Assembly: GCF_027922005.1 (NCBI RefSeq)
Contig: NZ_BSEV01000003.1
Coordinates: forward strand, 62,001 to 126,000
Direction: 5' to 3'
DNA from: Streptosporangium carneum
Lineage (GTDB): Bacteria; Actinomycetota; Actinomycetes; Streptosporangiales; Streptosporangiaceae
DNA length: 64,000 bases
The translations under genes were made by a program, and so were the position numbers. Position 1 is the first letter of the stretch; every line of letters starts with the position of its first letter. The notes beneath the pieces are model-generated. The model had not been told where the DNA came from. It was given only the letters and a program-made list of their open reading frames with translations, and ran no database searches. Positions 44,931 through 55,027 of this stretch are shown piece after piece.

Positions 44931-46217
44931 ATGGACTCCAACGTGCTTTCCCATCAATTAAGCAAGGAAACGCTGCACGGATCGCTGACGGACCCGGCCA
45001 TCGAGTCGATGAATCTGCTGAACGAGATAGCCGACAGATACCCCGACGCCATTTCCATGGCCGCCGGCCGACCGTACGAAGAGTTCTTCGACGTCAGTCT
45101 CATCCACGACTATCTCGAGGCCTACCGCGACCATCTCCGCGACGACCGGAGGATGGACGATGCCGGGATCAGCCGCATGCTTTTCCAGTACGGGACCACG
45201 AAGGGGATCATCTCCGACCTTGTCGCGCGGCACCTCGCCGAGGACGAGAACATCGAGGCCGACCCGGAATCCGTGGTCGTCACTGTGGGCTTCCAGGAGG
45301 CCATGTTCCTGGTGCTTCGCGCGCTGCGAGCGAGCGAGCGGGATGTGCTGCTCGCCCCCACCCCCACCTACGTCGGCCTGACCGGAGCGGCGCTGCTCAC
45401 CGACACACCCGTCTGGCCGGTGCGATCCACCGGGAACGGCATCGACCTCGATGACCTGGCCCACCAGCTGGAACGCGCACGGGAACAGGGCGCGCGGGTC
45501 CGGGCCTGCTACGTGACACCCGACTTCGCCAACCCCACCGGCACCAGCATGGACCTGCCCGCCCGCCATCGCCTCCTGGAGATCGCCGCGGCCCACGGCA
45601 TCCTGCTCCTGGAGGACAACGCGTACGGGCTCCTCGGACAGGACCGCCTCCCCACGCTGAAGGCCCTCGACCAATCGGCGACCGTGGTGTACCTCGGCTC
45701 CTTCGCCAAGACCGGCATGCCCGGCGCCCGGGTCGGCTATGTCGTGGCGGATCAGCACGTGGCAGGGGGCGGCTTGCTCGCCGACGAGCTCTCGAAGCTC
45801 AAGGGCATGCTCACCGTGAACACCCCGCCCATCGCCCAGGCGGTGATCGCCGGCAAGCTGCTGCGCAACGACTTCAGCCTGGCCAGGGCCAACGCCCGTG
45901 AGACCGCCATCTACCAGCGCAACCTCCACCTCACGCTGGGCGAGCTCACCCGCCGGCTCGGCGCCGCCCCCGGAGTCACCTGGAACGCGCCGACGGGCGG
46001 GTTCTTCATCACCGTCACCGTGCCCTTCGTCGTCGATGACGACCTGCTGGAACACGCCGCCCGCGACCACGGCGTGCTGTTCACCCCGATGCATCACTTC
46101 TACGGTGGCAAGGACGGGTTCAACCAGCTCCGGCTGTCGATCAGCCTGCTCACCCCGCAACTGATCGAGGAGGGCGTCTCCCGGCTCGCCGGGCTCGTCA
46201 CCGCACGTCTCCCCTGA
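44931..46217 (+). CDS. hpgT: Hydroxyphenylglycine/dihydroxyphenylglycine aminotransferase
   Basis: 428-residue PLP aminotransferase of the MocR/AAT-I fold. PLP-lysine motif YLGSFAKTGMPGARVGYVV, Asp/Tyr block CYVTPDFANPTG and LLEDNAYGLL. Converts 4-hydroxyphenylglyoxylate to L-Hpg, usually with tyrosine as amino donor, and also 3,5-dihydroxyphenylglyoxylate to Dpg, so it serves both precursor routes. ATG start (MDSNVLSHQLSKETLHGSL). 216 bp upstream of hmaS; that spacer carries a short coding-like tract on the minus strand (about 46235-46320) that I cannot name. A broken paralogue lies at 39300-39412. Confidence 0.95.
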   Translation: MDSNVLSHQLSKETLHGSLTDPAIESMNLLNEIADRYPDAISMAAGRPYEEFFDVSLIHDYLEAYRDHLRDDRRMDDAGISRMLFQYGTTKGIISDLVARHLAEDENIEADPESVVVTVGFQEAMFLVLRALRASERDVLLAPTPTYVGLTGAALLTDTPVWPVRSTGNGIDLDDLAHQLERAREQGARVRACYVTPDFANPTGTSMDLPARHRLLEIAAAHGILLLEDNAYGLLGQDRLPTLKALDQSATVVYLGSFAKTGMPGARVGYVVADQHVAGGGLLADELSKLKGMLTVNTPPIAQAVIAGKLLRNDFSLARANARETAIYQRNLHLTLGELTRRLGAAPGVTWNAPTGGFFITVTVPFVVDDDLLEHAARDHGVLFTPMHHFYGGKDGFNQLRLSISLLTPQLIEEGVSRLAGLVTARLP

Positions 46218-46424
46218 CCCACGTCTGAGAGTGCGTTCCGCGAGCCGATGTCGCCGGGTTCGGCGCGCCACTTGGGCGGCAGGTCGTGCACGACCCGGCC
46301 TGCCGACCGGCGGTAACGCTATAAACCCCGACGATCACCCTGCGAAATCACGTGAATAGGCTCGCAAACCGCATTTTCAGACCGTCCAATGGACACAGTG
46401 CGGAATCTCCCCGCCCGGCCGTAG

Positions 46425-48675
<2,251 letters not shown>

Positions 48676-48962
48676 CCGACTGGCACGGGCGGGCGGCGGC
48701 CGACCTCACCGCCTGGGAGCTGCGCGGTTACGCGCCAGCCACGGTGGACGAGCGCTGGCGCGACCAGCTCGCCCGCCCGGGGCCGCTCGCCGTCCGGTCC
48801 GGGCACGCCCGCACGGGGTCAGCGAGAAGACGTTCGCGCGGGTGCGGGCGCTGCTCGCCAAGGCGGAGTCGACGACGTACGAGGCGGAGGCGCAGACGTT
48901 CCCGTCGGCGTTCGCCTCCAGGATCGGGGAGCGGCTCGCCGAGGCCACGGCGGCTGGAGCGA

Positions 48963-49140
48963 GCCCTCGGCCATCAGGGCGAGGATCTGGTTCTCGGCGA
49001 GGGGCGAGCGCGGATCGCGGTGACGGGTGAGCAGGCAGCGGACGACCTCGGGTCGATGACGCAGCCGCCGGTGACGTCCCGCTCGATGTCGTCGGCGAAC
49101 TCGTGCACCTCCAGGACGCGGTCCTTGATCTCAAGTGTGC
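48963..49140 (-). pseudogene. Remnant of a NarL/LuxR-family response regulator
   Basis: Minus-strand frame LEIKDRVLEVHEFADDIERD, then VTGGCVIDP. After a one-base deletion near 49050 it continues as EVVRCLLTRHRDP and LALMAEG. This matches the receiver-to-HTH linker of NarL-type regulators (KDRV..DEF..A..RVA.GG.VIDPEVV..LL, then LTPREREVLALMAEG), with the LTPRERE block degraded and the HTH lost. Only the middle of the gene survives. Its 5' end overlaps the SoxR-like promoter of the next gene. Confidence 0.7.
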
Positions 49141-49155
49141 TTGAGGTTGCACGAT
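49125..49155 (+). promoter_or_regulatory. SoxR/MerR-type promoter-operator
   Basis: CTCAAG, TGTG, CTTGAG (49130-49145) is a perfect inverted repeat close to the SoxR box CCTCAAG-N4-CTTGAGG. It sits between TTGATC (49125-49130) and CACGAT (49150-49155) with a 19-bp spacer, the over-long spacer typical of MerR-family promoters where the regulator twists DNA from between the hexamers. The next start codon is 45 bp downstream. No soxR gene is in the window. Confidence 0.65.
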
Positions 49156-49200
49156 AGGGCCAGAACCCAAGCCCGCACACGGTCATGAGGGAGCGCCTGC

Positions 49201-49563
49201 GTGAGCACCGATCACGGCTTCTACTCGATCATCGACTACACCGTCGACAGTGCGCGGACCCAGCGTGAGCTGGTGGACGCCTTCGCCGAGATCCAGGAGC
49301 GGTGGGTGCGTTTCCACCCCGGCTACCGGTCGGCGCGCCTCCACGTGAGCACCGACGGCACCCGTGTCTACAACATCGTGCACTGGGAGAGCGAGGCGGA
49401 CTACCGCGACTTCGTGGAGACCTCCGACACGGAGGGCCGGGTGGCGGCCATCCAGAAGGCGCTCGACGGCCTGTCCGGCTGGGCCGAACCTCGCATGAGC
49501 GGCCCGCCCACCTACACCGTCGTCCGCGAGGTCGGCCCAGGACCGCGCAGAACCGACTCCTGA
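49201..49563 (+). CDS. Antibiotic-biosynthesis-monooxygenase (ABM) domain protein
   Basis: 120 residues, GTG start with GAGGGAG upstream. One dimeric alpha+beta barrel domain of the ABM type (YSIIDYTVDSARTQRELV, then WVRFHPGYRSARLHVSTDG and HWESEADYRDFV). Such small proteins oxidise quinone-like or aromatic compounds without metal, or act in detoxification. It lies behind a SoxR-like operator; I recall that SoxR in Streptomyces coelicolor also controls a small monooxygenase gene. The substrate cannot be read. It may form one transcription unit with the DsbA-like gene 117 bp downstream. Confidence 0.75.
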   Translation: MSTDHGFYSIIDYTVDSARTQRELVDAFAEIQERWVRFHPGYRSARLHVSTDGTRVYNIVHWESEADYRDFVETSDTEGRVAAIQKALDGLSGWAEPRMSGPPTYTVVREVGPGPRRTDS

Positions 49564-49679
49564 TCCAAGCGCCCTGCCCGCCTCCCCCTCCGGCAGGGGC
49601 GCGACGCGGTCCGCGTGGCCTTCGGCCCGGCCGGCGCGACGTTCACAGCCAGAGCACCGCCAGAAACAGGAGGACATCC

Positions 49680-50330
49680 ATGAGAGTCGAGATTTACGCC
49701 GACGTTCTGTGCCCGTGGTGCTACATCGGCAAGAGACGTCTGGCCGCGGTGCTGGCGGAGGTCGTCGGCCGCGAACGGCTGGAGGTCGTCTGGCGCAGCT
49801 ATGAGCTCTCCCCCGGGGCAGGCCGGGTCCCCGGCCCGACGGCCGCAGAGGCGATGGCCGAGTGGTGGGGTGAGCAGGCGTCCGCCAGGATCTCCCGGAT
49901 CCAGGCCCTCGGCGCCGCCGAGGGCCTGGATCTCAACCTGCACGTCGCCCGCCCCGTGAACACCTTCGACGCGCACCGGCTGTGCCATCTGGCCGCCGGC
50001 CGCGCCCTGGCCGACGAGATGATGGAGCGTCTGCTCCACGCTTACCACACCGAGGGGCTCGACGTGGCCGACCAGGGTGTCCTGGAACGCCTGGGCGTCG
50101 AGGCCGGGCTCAACGCCGACGAGGTGCGCGCCGTCCTGACCGGCGACGCGTACGCGGAGGCCGTCAGGGCCGACGAGCGCCGCGCCGCCGAGCAGGGGGT
50201 GACCGGGGTTCCCTCGGTGGTGATCGGCGGAGGGCCTCCGGTCTCGGGCGTCCAGCCGCCCGCGGAGCTGCGGCGGCTGCTGGAACTCTCCCTGGCGGAC
50301 TCGCGGGCCGCGGATTCCGCTCACAGGTGA
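49680..50330 (+). CDS. DsbA-fold oxidoreductase, FrnE/2-hydroxychromene-2-carboxylate isomerase type
   Basis: 216 residues, ATG with a strong AGGAGG 6 nt upstream. Thioredoxin-like start VEIYADVLCPWCYIGKRRL with the CPWC redox motif, a helical insertion (FDAHRLCHLA) and the cis-Pro loop GVTGVPSVVI. FrnE-type proteins are cytoplasmic disulfide oxidoreductases/isomerases linked to oxidative stress, consistent with the SoxR-like promoter before the previous gene. No signal peptide. Confidence 0.88.
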   Translation: MRVEIYADVLCPWCYIGKRRLAAVLAEVVGRERLEVVWRSYELSPGAGRVPGPTAAEAMAEWWGEQASARISRIQALGAAEGLDLNLHVARPVNTFDAHRLCHLAAGRALADEMMERLLHAYHTEGLDVADQGVLERLGVEAGLNADEVRAVLTGDAYAEAVRADERRAAEQGVTGVPSVVIGGGPPVSGVQPPAELRRLLELSLADSRAADSAHR

Positions 50331-50335
50331 CCCCT

Positions 50336-50362
50336 GGCGTGGGAGGCGGGAGCGTCCACGCC
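50336..50362 (+). terminator. Hairpin after the DsbA-like gene
   Basis: GGCGTGG and CCACGCC form a 7-bp stem with a 13-nt loop, starting 6 bp after the stop codon. Likely intrinsic terminator; it also lies beyond the 3' end of the convergent MFS gene. Confidence 0.4.
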
Positions 50363-50422
50363 GGAACGGCCTCCGGGGCCGGCGGGAAGGCCGAAGGCCA
50401 CGCCGAGTTCGGGCGTCCCGCC

Positions 50423-51013
50423 TCAGGGACAGGCCTCGGGGACAGGAGCGGAACGCGGCGTGAGAACCATGACCGCCGCCAGGACCATGAGGACAGACAG
50501 GGCGTCGAGCAGGAAAATCGAGCTGTAGGAGAAATGGTCGTCGACTGCCGCGCCCAGCCCGGGCCCAAGGAGCAGGCCCGCACCGGCCGCCGTCAGCGGC
50601 GCCACCGCCGCTCTCCCCACCTGACCGGGAAAGGCTGCGGCCACGAGCCCGGAACCCGCCCGGACCGCGATCGCGGCCGTCAGGCCCTGCACGGCCCTGC
50701 CGCCGACCAGCAGGACGGTGTAGACGTCGTGCCCGCCGATCGCCATGCCGGCGTCGAAGGCGAAGGCGCACAGCACGGAGGCGAGCCCGAAACCGGCCAG
50801 CCCGGAAAGCAAAACTCCTCTACGGGGCCCCACGGGGATCAGTACACCCAATAAAGCCAATAAATACGCATAAATTGGCCAGGTAAAAACGGCGAGGCTC
50901 ACCTGAGAGTCGAGGGCGACCGGCGGCAGAGCGGCGTCGAGCACTCTCACGTTCACCGAGAGAAGAAGAACGCCCGTGGTGAGGACGCCGAGCGTCCGCC
51001 ATCGTTCCGTCAT
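50423..51013 (-). CDS. Shortened MFS (DHA2-type) transporter
   Basis: 196 residues with about five hydrophobic segments, where DHA2 drug:H+ antiporters have 14 helices and about 450-500 residues. It keeps the order of the family's N-terminal domain (TWPIYAYLLALLGVLIPVG, then LSGLAGFGLASVLCAFAF, GGRAVQGLTAAIAVRAGS, and motif C-like LLLGPGLGAAVDD) but lacks some of the loop after motif A and the whole second half. ATG start, and the frame is open throughout. It may be a decayed transporter or an unusual half-size one; decay is more likely. An AT-rich tract just upstream (51040-51075) may hold its promoter. Confidence 0.6.
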   Translation of the reverse strand: MTERWRTLGVLTTGVLLLSVNVRVLDAALPPVALDSQVSLAVFTWPIYAYLLALLGVLIPVGPRRGVLLSGLAGFGLASVLCAFAFDAGMAIGGHDVYTVLLVGGRAVQGLTAAIAVRAGSGLVAAAFPGQVGRAAVAPLTAAGAGLLLGPGLGAAVDDHFSYSSIFLLDALSVLMVLAAVMVLTPRSAPVPEACP

Positions 51014-51167
51014 GCGCCGGACCCTACCAAAGGGCCCTTGTGCTTATTATGCCGTTATTTGTTTTATAGTCAGCGCTCTCCCGGAAACAGCGAGCGCTCG
51101 GCCGGCTGATCGCCGCAGAACGAGACGGATGTGCCGGCCGATGGCCGGTGACCGGGGACGGGTGTCG

Positions 51168-52547
51168 TCATCGGCCCGTCGTCCTGGCGGTGACGACCAT
51201 GGAGAGGCGGTCGGGGCGGGGGTGGATCGCGTTGACCTCGCGGACCTCCTCCGCGCGGTGGTCGTCGGCGTGGCGCAGTTTCCAGCGGGGCAGCAGCGCC
51301 GCGGCCGCGACCAGGAGTTCCGCCCAGGCGAAGTGCTCGCCGATACAGCGGTGACGGCCCTCGCCGAAGGCGATGAAGGAGCCGGCGGGCAGGGGTTTGA
51401 CCCGCTCGGGCAGCCACCGGTCGGGGTCCAGGCGGTACGGCTCGGGGTAGACGGCCGGGTCGCGGTGCAGCGCGGTGGGGCTGTAGCCGAGCTCGACCCC
51501 GGCCGGTATCTCCACCCCGCCCAGGGTCAGGGACCGGGTGGTGCGGCGCATCAGCATCAGCAGTGGGTGCAGGCGCAGGATCTCCTGGATCACCCGGCGG
51601 GTGTAGCCGAGCCGCCCGATCGCCTGGTCGAGCGGGGCGCCGTCGCCGCAGACGGTCTTCACCTCGGCGAGGAGGCGTTCCTCGACGCCGGGGTTGCGGG
51701 CCAGCTGGTGCAGGAACCAGGCCAGGGTGGTGGCGGTGGTGGCTATCCCGTTGATGAAGATGCCGACCGCCTCGTCGCGGATCTGTCGGTCGCTCATCGG
51801 CTCGCCGGTCTCGGGGTCGCGCGCCGCCAGCAGCACGCCGATCAGGTCGCCCTCCCCCGCGGGGTGCCCGCGCCGGTGCGCGATGACCTCGTCGACGACC
51901 CGGCGGACGTCGTGGGCGGCCGCCTCGAAGCGCCGGTTGACCGGCAGCGGGAAGCGCTCCAGGAACACGGGCAGCTGGGTGCGCACCATCAGGTTGTCCA
52001 GGATCGCGGGCACCGCGGCGCGCACGGTCTGAACGGCCGCGGGCTCGACGCTCGTCCCGAACATGGCGTCGGTGGTGTTGGCCATGATCAGGTCGGTGGC
52101 GACCTGGCCGACGTCGATCGTCTGACCCTCGTGCCAGGAGTCGGCGAGTGCCTGGGTGTTGCGGTGCATCGTCTCGACGTAGCCGCCGATGCCGCTGGGG
52201 CGCAGCGGCGGCTGCAGGAGCCTGCGCTGGCGCAGGTGCGCCTGCCCCTCGGCGACGGTGAGCCCGTTGCCGTGCAGCGGGCGGACCCGTTCGAACAGGA
52301 TGCCGCGTTTGATGCTGCGGGCCTGGGTCACCAGGATCTGGTGGACCAGCTCGGGCCGGGTCAGCATGTACACCGGCAGGGTGCCGATGTCGATGCGCAC
52401 GATGTCACCGAGGGCGGTCAGCGACTGCAGGAAGGAGAACGGACGGCGCAGCAGCGACATCGAGTGCCCCAGCAGCGGCAGCCTGCCGGGCGCGACCGGC
52501 AGGTCGGACAACCCCCCGGTGGCGGGGGCGGCGACGGCTTTGGCCAT
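51168..52547 (-). CDS. Cytochrome P450, pentalenene-oxygenase-like class
   Basis: 459 residues. The start MAKAVAAPATGG follows GGGAGGACCC; the frame runs 20 codons further without support. Proline-rich entry VAPGRLPLLGHSMSLLR, K-helix EILR, meander PYRLDPDRWLPER and the haem loop FGEGRHRCIGEHFA with the Cys thiolate at ~400. The I-helix reads INGIATTATTLAW, so the usual acidic residue before Thr (AGxD/ET) is replaced by Ala-Thr, which may alter proton delivery. Overall it resembles the CYP subgroup often annotated as pentalenene oxygenase, but no terpene synthase gene is nearby. It does not resemble the Oxy cross-linking P450s of glycopeptide clusters. Confidence 0.87.
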   Translation of the reverse strand: MAKAVAAPATGGLSDLPVAPGRLPLLGHSMSLLRRPFSFLQSLTALGDIVRIDIGTLPVYMLTRPELVHQILVTQARSIKRGILFERVRPLHGNGLTVAEGQAHLRQRRLLQPPLRPSGIGGYVETMHRNTQALADSWHEGQTIDVGQVATDLIMANTTDAMFGTSVEPAAVQTVRAAVPAILDNLMVRTQLPVFLERFPLPVNRRFEAAAHDVRRVVDEVIAHRRGHPAGEGDLIGVLLAARDPETGEPMSDRQIRDEAVGIFINGIATTATTLAWFLHQLARNPGVEERLLAEVKTVCGDGAPLDQAIGRLGYTRRVIQEILRLHPLLMLMRRTTRSLTLGGVEIPAGVELGYSPTALHRDPAVYPEPYRLDPDRWLPERVKPLPAGSFIAFGEGRHRCIGEHFAWAELLVAAAALLPRWKLRHADDHRAEEVREVNAIHPRPDRLSMVVTARTTGR

Positions 52548-52817
52548 GGGTCCTCCCGACGCGAGCCGTACTGCGAGGCTTCTCCCGAGTGGAGACGTCG
52601 CCCCCAATCATGGGGAAACATGCGGTGGTCACATATGCACGGGCAGTGACACCTTGGGAGTCGCCGGTGCCGTCGCCCTCCCCTTCGGGGCAGTTTCCCG
52701 CCGCGACGGCACCATGACCCGCCGCCGGTCGCCGAACGGACGCCGCGGACCGGCGCCACCGTCCTGGGCGGCGCGCCAGGCCGCTCGGGTGAAGCCGTGG
52801 CGGGCTTCGATCTCCGG

Positions 52818-53708
52818 TCAGGGTGCGAGTTCCACTCGGATGTCGGTCCTCGAGTCCGGCAGCAATATCATCGTCTCTCCGTTGTGACGCCTCCAGGTGG
52901 CCGGGAGCAGGAACCAGTGCCCTCCTGTGTGCATGAGCAGGCGCAGACCGCTGTACCGGAAGGTGAAAGCCGCCTTCGAACCGCCGAGCTCCCTCACGCG
53001 GACCCCCAGGCCACTGATCTGCAGGCGGTCGCGGCTGTACACGATCGCCTGAGACTGGAAGGGCAGCGAGGATTCGATCGCGCGGGCGGCGGCGGTTCCG
53101 TTCTCGTACGCCTTGTTGGTCGTGGCCCAGAAAGCAGCGCCCAGGGCGAGTGAGACGATCAGGGTACGGCGAAGGGTTCGTGTTGCGGCAAGGCCCGTCG
53201 CCAGCTGTTCCGGCACCGCCTCATGGGTCCACGCGTTCTCCGCCGCGTACCCGAGCAGTAGAGCACCGACGCCGAGCGCCAACGGCGAGAGGAGAGGATC
53301 GGTGAGGGCCTCCGAGCTGAAGTTCAGGCCGATCGCACCGATCATCAGCAGCACAAGAGCGATGGCGCCGAGAGTCGCCCAGACGATTCGTCGCCGTCGC
53401 CGGTTCGCACGGCTCAGCAGATAAGCAAGCACGTGGTGAGCGATTATCGCCGCGACCCCCGTGACCACCATGACCACCAGCGGAGAGAACAGCGGGCCCG
53501 CGCTGCGCACGAGATAGTCCGTCGTCGACAGCCCGGCACTGCCGAGATCCACGCCGAAGTAGCCGAAGAACGCCTTCTCGCGTACGTAGCCGAAGTAGTA
53601 CAGAACCGCCGTCAGCAAGCCGGCCGACGCCAGCACCTGGCCGGCGAACTGGATCAACGGGCCGAACCCTCGATCGCCGAGGGGCGGGTCGGTCGCCTCG
53701 GTGGCCAC
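52818..53708 (-). CDS. Multi-pass membrane protein of unknown function
   Basis: 296 residues, GTG start 4 bp after the lipoprotein gene's stop. About five transmembrane helices: ~20-40, ~75-100, ~112-130, ~140-155 and ~185-205. A C-terminal domain of about 85 residues follows, probably extracytoplasmic, with beta-strand-like segments (RLQISGLGVRVRELGG, GHWFLLPATWRRH). I do not recognise a named family. The tight spacing with the lipoprotein gene suggests they work together at the cell surface. Confidence 0.7.
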   Translation of the reverse strand: MATEATDPPLGDRGFGPLIQFAGQVLASAGLLTAVLYYFGYVREKAFFGYFGVDLGSAGLSTTDYLVRSAGPLFSPLVVMVVTGVAAIIAHHVLAYLLSRANRRRRRIVWATLGAIALVLLMIGAIGLNFSSEALTDPLLSPLALGVGALLLGYAAENAWTHEAVPEQLATGLAATRTLRRTLIVSLALGAAFWATTNKAYENGTAAARAIESSLPFQSQAIVYSRDRLQISGLGVRVRELGGSKAAFTFRYSGLRLLMHTGGHWFLLPATWRRHNGETMILLPDSRTDIRVELAP

Positions 53709-53712
53709 GTGA

Positions 53713-54387
53713 TCAGGGGCTTGCGGGTGGAGCCGAGGTGGGTTCCGGTTTCGGAGACCACGACGGGACCGACGGAGTCGCCGGGGCGGTCTCCGTCGAG
53801 GTCCGGGTCGAGGTCTCCGTCGCGACCTCCGTCGGCGTCGGCGTGACGGTTGCCGTGGGAGACGCGGTCGGTCGCACCGTTCCGACGATCCGGTCGAGCA
53901 CGCTCGACGTCTTCACCCCGATGCGCAGGCACACATGGTCGGGCCCTGATTCGCACAGCGACTTCCCGTGGAGCCGGTTGTCTGTGATCTCGACGAACCC
54001 GGCCTCGGCGAAGTCGGGGTCGGAGACGTCATACACCTTCAGGCACAGGCCGTGCGACCTGCACCGCCGTTCACCGGACGGCGGCGCTTCGCGGGAATCC
54101 CCACCCTGCTTTTCGATCAACGAGTTCAGGGAGTCGGCACAGGGATTCTGGCCCTCGAAGATCTCGATCGCCCCGCGACAGTCGTCGACGATTTCCTGCG
54201 CCTGCTTCTCGGTGAGACGGATCTCGACCACGTCTGTCGCCCGCGACTGGACGTCCCCTCCGACGACCAGTCCGCTCGACTGCAGCGGCAAAGGGGTGGT
54301 CGCGGGCTGCGACTCGCCGCCTCCGCACGACACGCCCAAGAGAAGCGAAACCCCGGCCCCCAGCACGCCCCATCGTCGAGAACCCAT
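53713..54387 (-). CDS. Putative lipoprotein of unknown function
   Basis: 224 residues. Signal peptide GVLGAGVSLLLGVSCGGG with a likely lipidated Cys21, although Gly at -3 makes the lipobox weak. The middle domain has paired cysteines (DDCRGA, NPCADS, RRCRSHGLCL, SLCES, HVCLRIG) that could form disulfides outside the cell. The last ~60 residues are a Pro/Thr/Ser-rich low-complexity tail (TASPTATVTPTPTEVATE), probably a cell-wall-spanning stalk. Family unknown. First gene of a two-gene unit with the membrane protein. Confidence 0.7.
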   Translation of the reverse strand: MGSRRWGVLGAGVSLLLGVSCGGGESQPATTPLPLQSSGLVVGGDVQSRATDVVEIRLTEKQAQEIVDDCRGAIEIFEGQNPCADSLNSLIEKQGGDSREAPPSGERRCRSHGLCLKVYDVSDPDFAEAGFVEITDNRLHGKSLCESGPDHVCLRIGVKTSSVLDRIVGTVRPTASPTATVTPTPTEVATETSTRTSTETAPATPSVPSWSPKPEPTSAPPASP

Positions 54388-54892
54388 CGCTCGCCCCCCG
54401 TCCGCGCTCAGCAGAACGCGCGCTCATGACCCGCCCGAGCAGGCGTGTGGTCGAAATCGAGAAGTGGTCGTCACCGGGTCGGCCCGCTCGCGCTCCGGCG
54501 AGTGATGATCCGGGAAAAGCAGCGGCGCCCGCAGTTCCCCGGACCGTCGCCCACCTGTCGCGGACAGCTCGATCGAGGTGCACCGCCAGGATGTGAGGAT
54601 TACCGGGACCACCCGCGCGGTCGGATGTGCGGCGACTCAAGAGCATGAGTACCCCGCATTCACGCCCCTTCATCGCCAAAGAGACAAAAAATGTCGAAAA
54701 ACTTCATGCGTCATTGCGCGCAAACAAATGAGGCAACCGCGGGTTGATTGTTTCACGCACCCGTGGACATCAGCCCATGAGTGTATTAACTGTGGTGAAA
54801 TATGCATTTTCATGACGATCACCCTCATTCGAGATTCGATGGATGGATCGACATGGACATACAAGAAAAATTCCAGGAGAGAGGTTTGGGTC
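54388..54892. other. 505-bp gene-free region, AT-rich in its second half
   Basis: No convincing gene. The part from about 54655 to 54880 is much richer in A and T than its surroundings, with runs such as ACAAAAAATG and AATATGCATTTTCATG, and short frames without family likeness. It separates the lipoprotein gene from a small ORF and the convergent steroid-catabolism genes, and could hold promoters in both directions. The base composition may also mark foreign DNA. Confidence 0.4.
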
Positions 54893-55027
54893 ATGCGCGG
54901 GCCGCCGCCGAGCGGTACCGCCGCCGAAGCAGCGCCGACCGTGACGAGGCCGGGTGCCGGCCGCCTGGGCAGGGCGATGCCCGATGCCGCAGGCGACCGC
55001 CCTGACCACCTGACGAAGCACTGCTAG
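54893..55027 (+). CDS. Small ORF, 44 residues, unknown
   Basis: ATG preceded by GGAGAGAGG at 9-nt spacing, reading MRGPPPSGTAAEAAPTVTRP and ending DRPDHLTKHC. GC3 is high and it follows an AT-rich upstream region. Its last 4 bp overlap the convergent FAD-dehydrogenase gene's end. No family recognised; the C-terminal Cys and leader-like composition could suit a modified peptide, but no modifying enzyme is adjacent. Confidence 0.3.
   Translation: MRGPPPSGTAAEAAPTVTRPGAGRLGRAMPDAAGDRPDHLTKHC

Noticed and set aside
51168..52547. Glycopeptide cross-linking P450 (Oxy)
   Set aside because: Sequence, length and I-helix differ from Oxy enzymes, and it lies outside the cluster beyond the boundary scar.
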